Source of the DNA: Spirosoma lacussanchae
Lineage (GTDB): Bacteria; Bacteroidota; Bacteroidia; Cytophagales; Spirosomataceae
Assembly (NCBI RefSeq): GCF_005870035.1
Contig: NZ_SWJG01000007.1
Span: 149,464 to 213,463, forward strand
Direction of reading: 5' to 3'
Length of the DNA: 64,000 bases
Numbering within the stretch: the first letter of the stretch is position 1; the number at the start of each line of letters is the position of its first letter. A model generated the notes under the pieces. That model saw nothing but the letters and a program-made list of their open reading frames with translations, was not told the origin of the DNA and did no database searches. The position numbers and the translations under genes are program-made. Positions 63,490 through 64,000 of the stretch are shown in pieces.

Positions 63490-64000
63490 ATAGCTGAAAG
63501 CTGAGAGTCAGGTCATCTTTGTAGCGACCAAGCTTACAAACAATGACTACTCAGTGGAGACCACTAACTGACTCTCAGTGGGCGGCAATCGCTCCGGCGA
63601 CCCGGTTCGCCTTTTTTACCGCTTCAGCGCAAACGAAAACATGATCTTCGCCCTATCGTCAACGCTCTGCTCTGGCAACTCCGCACGGGCTGTCAATGGC
63701 GCAATCTGCCATTCGAGCACCTGCCCTGGCAGACCATCTGCTACTACTTCCACCGCTGGAAGCTGGATGAAACCATTGAGAAACTTAATGCTGCCTTGAA
63801 TCAAGCCGACCGAATCCGAGCTGGCCAGGAAGCGTCACCTTCGCTACTTTGCATTGATTCACAATCAGTTAAGATAGCCCTAATGGGCAGCGTGGCACGC
63901 GGCATGGATGGCCACAAGGCCGTTAATGGGCGCAAGCGGCAGTGGGTGGTTGATGCGCAGGGGCGACTTTGGGTAGCGGACGTACACGCGGCCAATGAGG
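63490..64000 (+). mobile_element. IS5-family insertion sequence, left part (cut by window edge)
   Basis: Contains the start of a DDE transposase (next entry). The exact left end cannot be fixed because the right end is outside; it lies at about 63490-63505. CTGAGAGTCAG (63501-63511) is inverted as CTGACTCTCAG (63568-63578), a stem that would enclose the transposase start codon. Confidence 0.7.
63543..64000 (+). CDS. IS5-family transposase, two frames, incomplete
   Basis: ATG at 63543 begins TTQWRPLTDSQWAAIAP, the usual N-terminus, but this frame stops at 63644. The rest continues in the +1 frame from about 63613: LRPIVNALLWQLRTGCQWRN, FHRWKLDETIEKL, then LCIDSQSVKIA with the first catalytic Asp and GRKRQWVVDAQGRLW. 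One T fewer in the T6 run at 63612-63617 would join them. Either a programmed or accidental frameshift; the second and third acidic residues are outside the window. Confidence 0.8.

Overview
The window looks like a chromosomal segment of a high-GC member of the Bacteroidota, order Cytophagales, probably close to Spirosoma, Fibrella or Rudanella. The genus is inference. Evidence for the phylum: several promoter-like sites of the Bacteroidota form TAnnTTTG; Kdo (LPS core) genes; a very short F1 epsilon subunit; LytS/LytTR regulation; ECF sigma/anti-sigma operons; FG-GAP/UnbV, PSCyt1/DUF1549 and DUF1501 proteins. Genes are closely packed, with many 4 to 38 base overlaps. Most intergenic gaps hold hairpins.

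Layout. 1-2.0 kb (minus): rnc (cut by the edge), fabF, acpP. 2.2-4.8 kb: kdsA and a KdsC-like phosphatase facing a second HAD protein. 4.8-7.1 kb (minus): SulP transporter plus beta-carbonic anhydrase. 7.2-10.7 kb (minus): six-gene ECF sigma module (sigma, anti-sigma, Spy/CpxP-like protein, YHYH lipoprotein, MORN-like lipoprotein, SCO1 copper chaperone). 10.9-13.4 kb: phosphotransferase and glutamine-synthetase-family enzyme. 13.6-16.8 kb (plus): lipoprotein, CPBP-like membrane protein, LytS kinase, 64-residue membrane protein, LytTR regulator. 16.8-20.0 kb (minus): nadA and nadB with a toxin-antitoxin pair between them. 20.2-24.0 kb: flavin/2Fe-2S reductase, methyltransferase, udk, double-ATPase ABC protein. 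24.0-26.8 kb (minus): atpD, a secreted unknown, atpC. 27-33.9 kb: malQ, a 998-residue membrane TPR protein, a lone MacB-type ATPase, a TrpD-like protein. 33.9-36.1 kb: AT-rich gap, aldo/keto reductase and a scar where broken pieces of an AraC regulator and a xanthine dehydrogenase large subunit meet. 36.1-44.4 kb (plus): acetyltransferase, SGNH esterase with DUF11 repeats, PSCyt1/DUF1549/DUF1553 and DUF1501 pair, alpha/beta hydrolase. 44.4-47.1 kb (minus): gatC, plsC, purH. 47.2-54.1 kb (plus): flippase, FG-GAP/UnbV lipoprotein, nicotinamidase-like enzyme, Lon-N-domain protein. 54.1-59.7 kb: AI-2E permease, PhoB/PhoR-like pair, retropepsin-PDZ protein, tpiA. 59.8-62.6 kb: DUF985 cupin and a second ECF sigma/anti-sigma operon. 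62.6-64 kb: Uma2-like protein, then an AT-rich gene whose 5' end is lost at an IS5-family insertion cut by the window edge.

The most interesting signal is in the 7-10.7 kb sigma module. The same bipartite sequence, CGGCCGTAGGAAT-N13-CGTCTAA with identical spacing, lies directly in front of the anti-sigma gene and again in front of the YHYH gene. It has the shape of an ECF promoter (GGAAT at -35, CGTC at -10). This suggests a self-regulated envelope or copper stress regulon containing proteins of unknown function. Other points of note are the toxin-antitoxin pair inside the NAD operon, the AraC/xanthine dehydrogenase scar, and a set of unrelated-sequence but same-architecture intergenic inverted repeats, one of which supplies the stop codon of plsC. 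No tRNA, rRNA, CRISPR array or prophage was seen.
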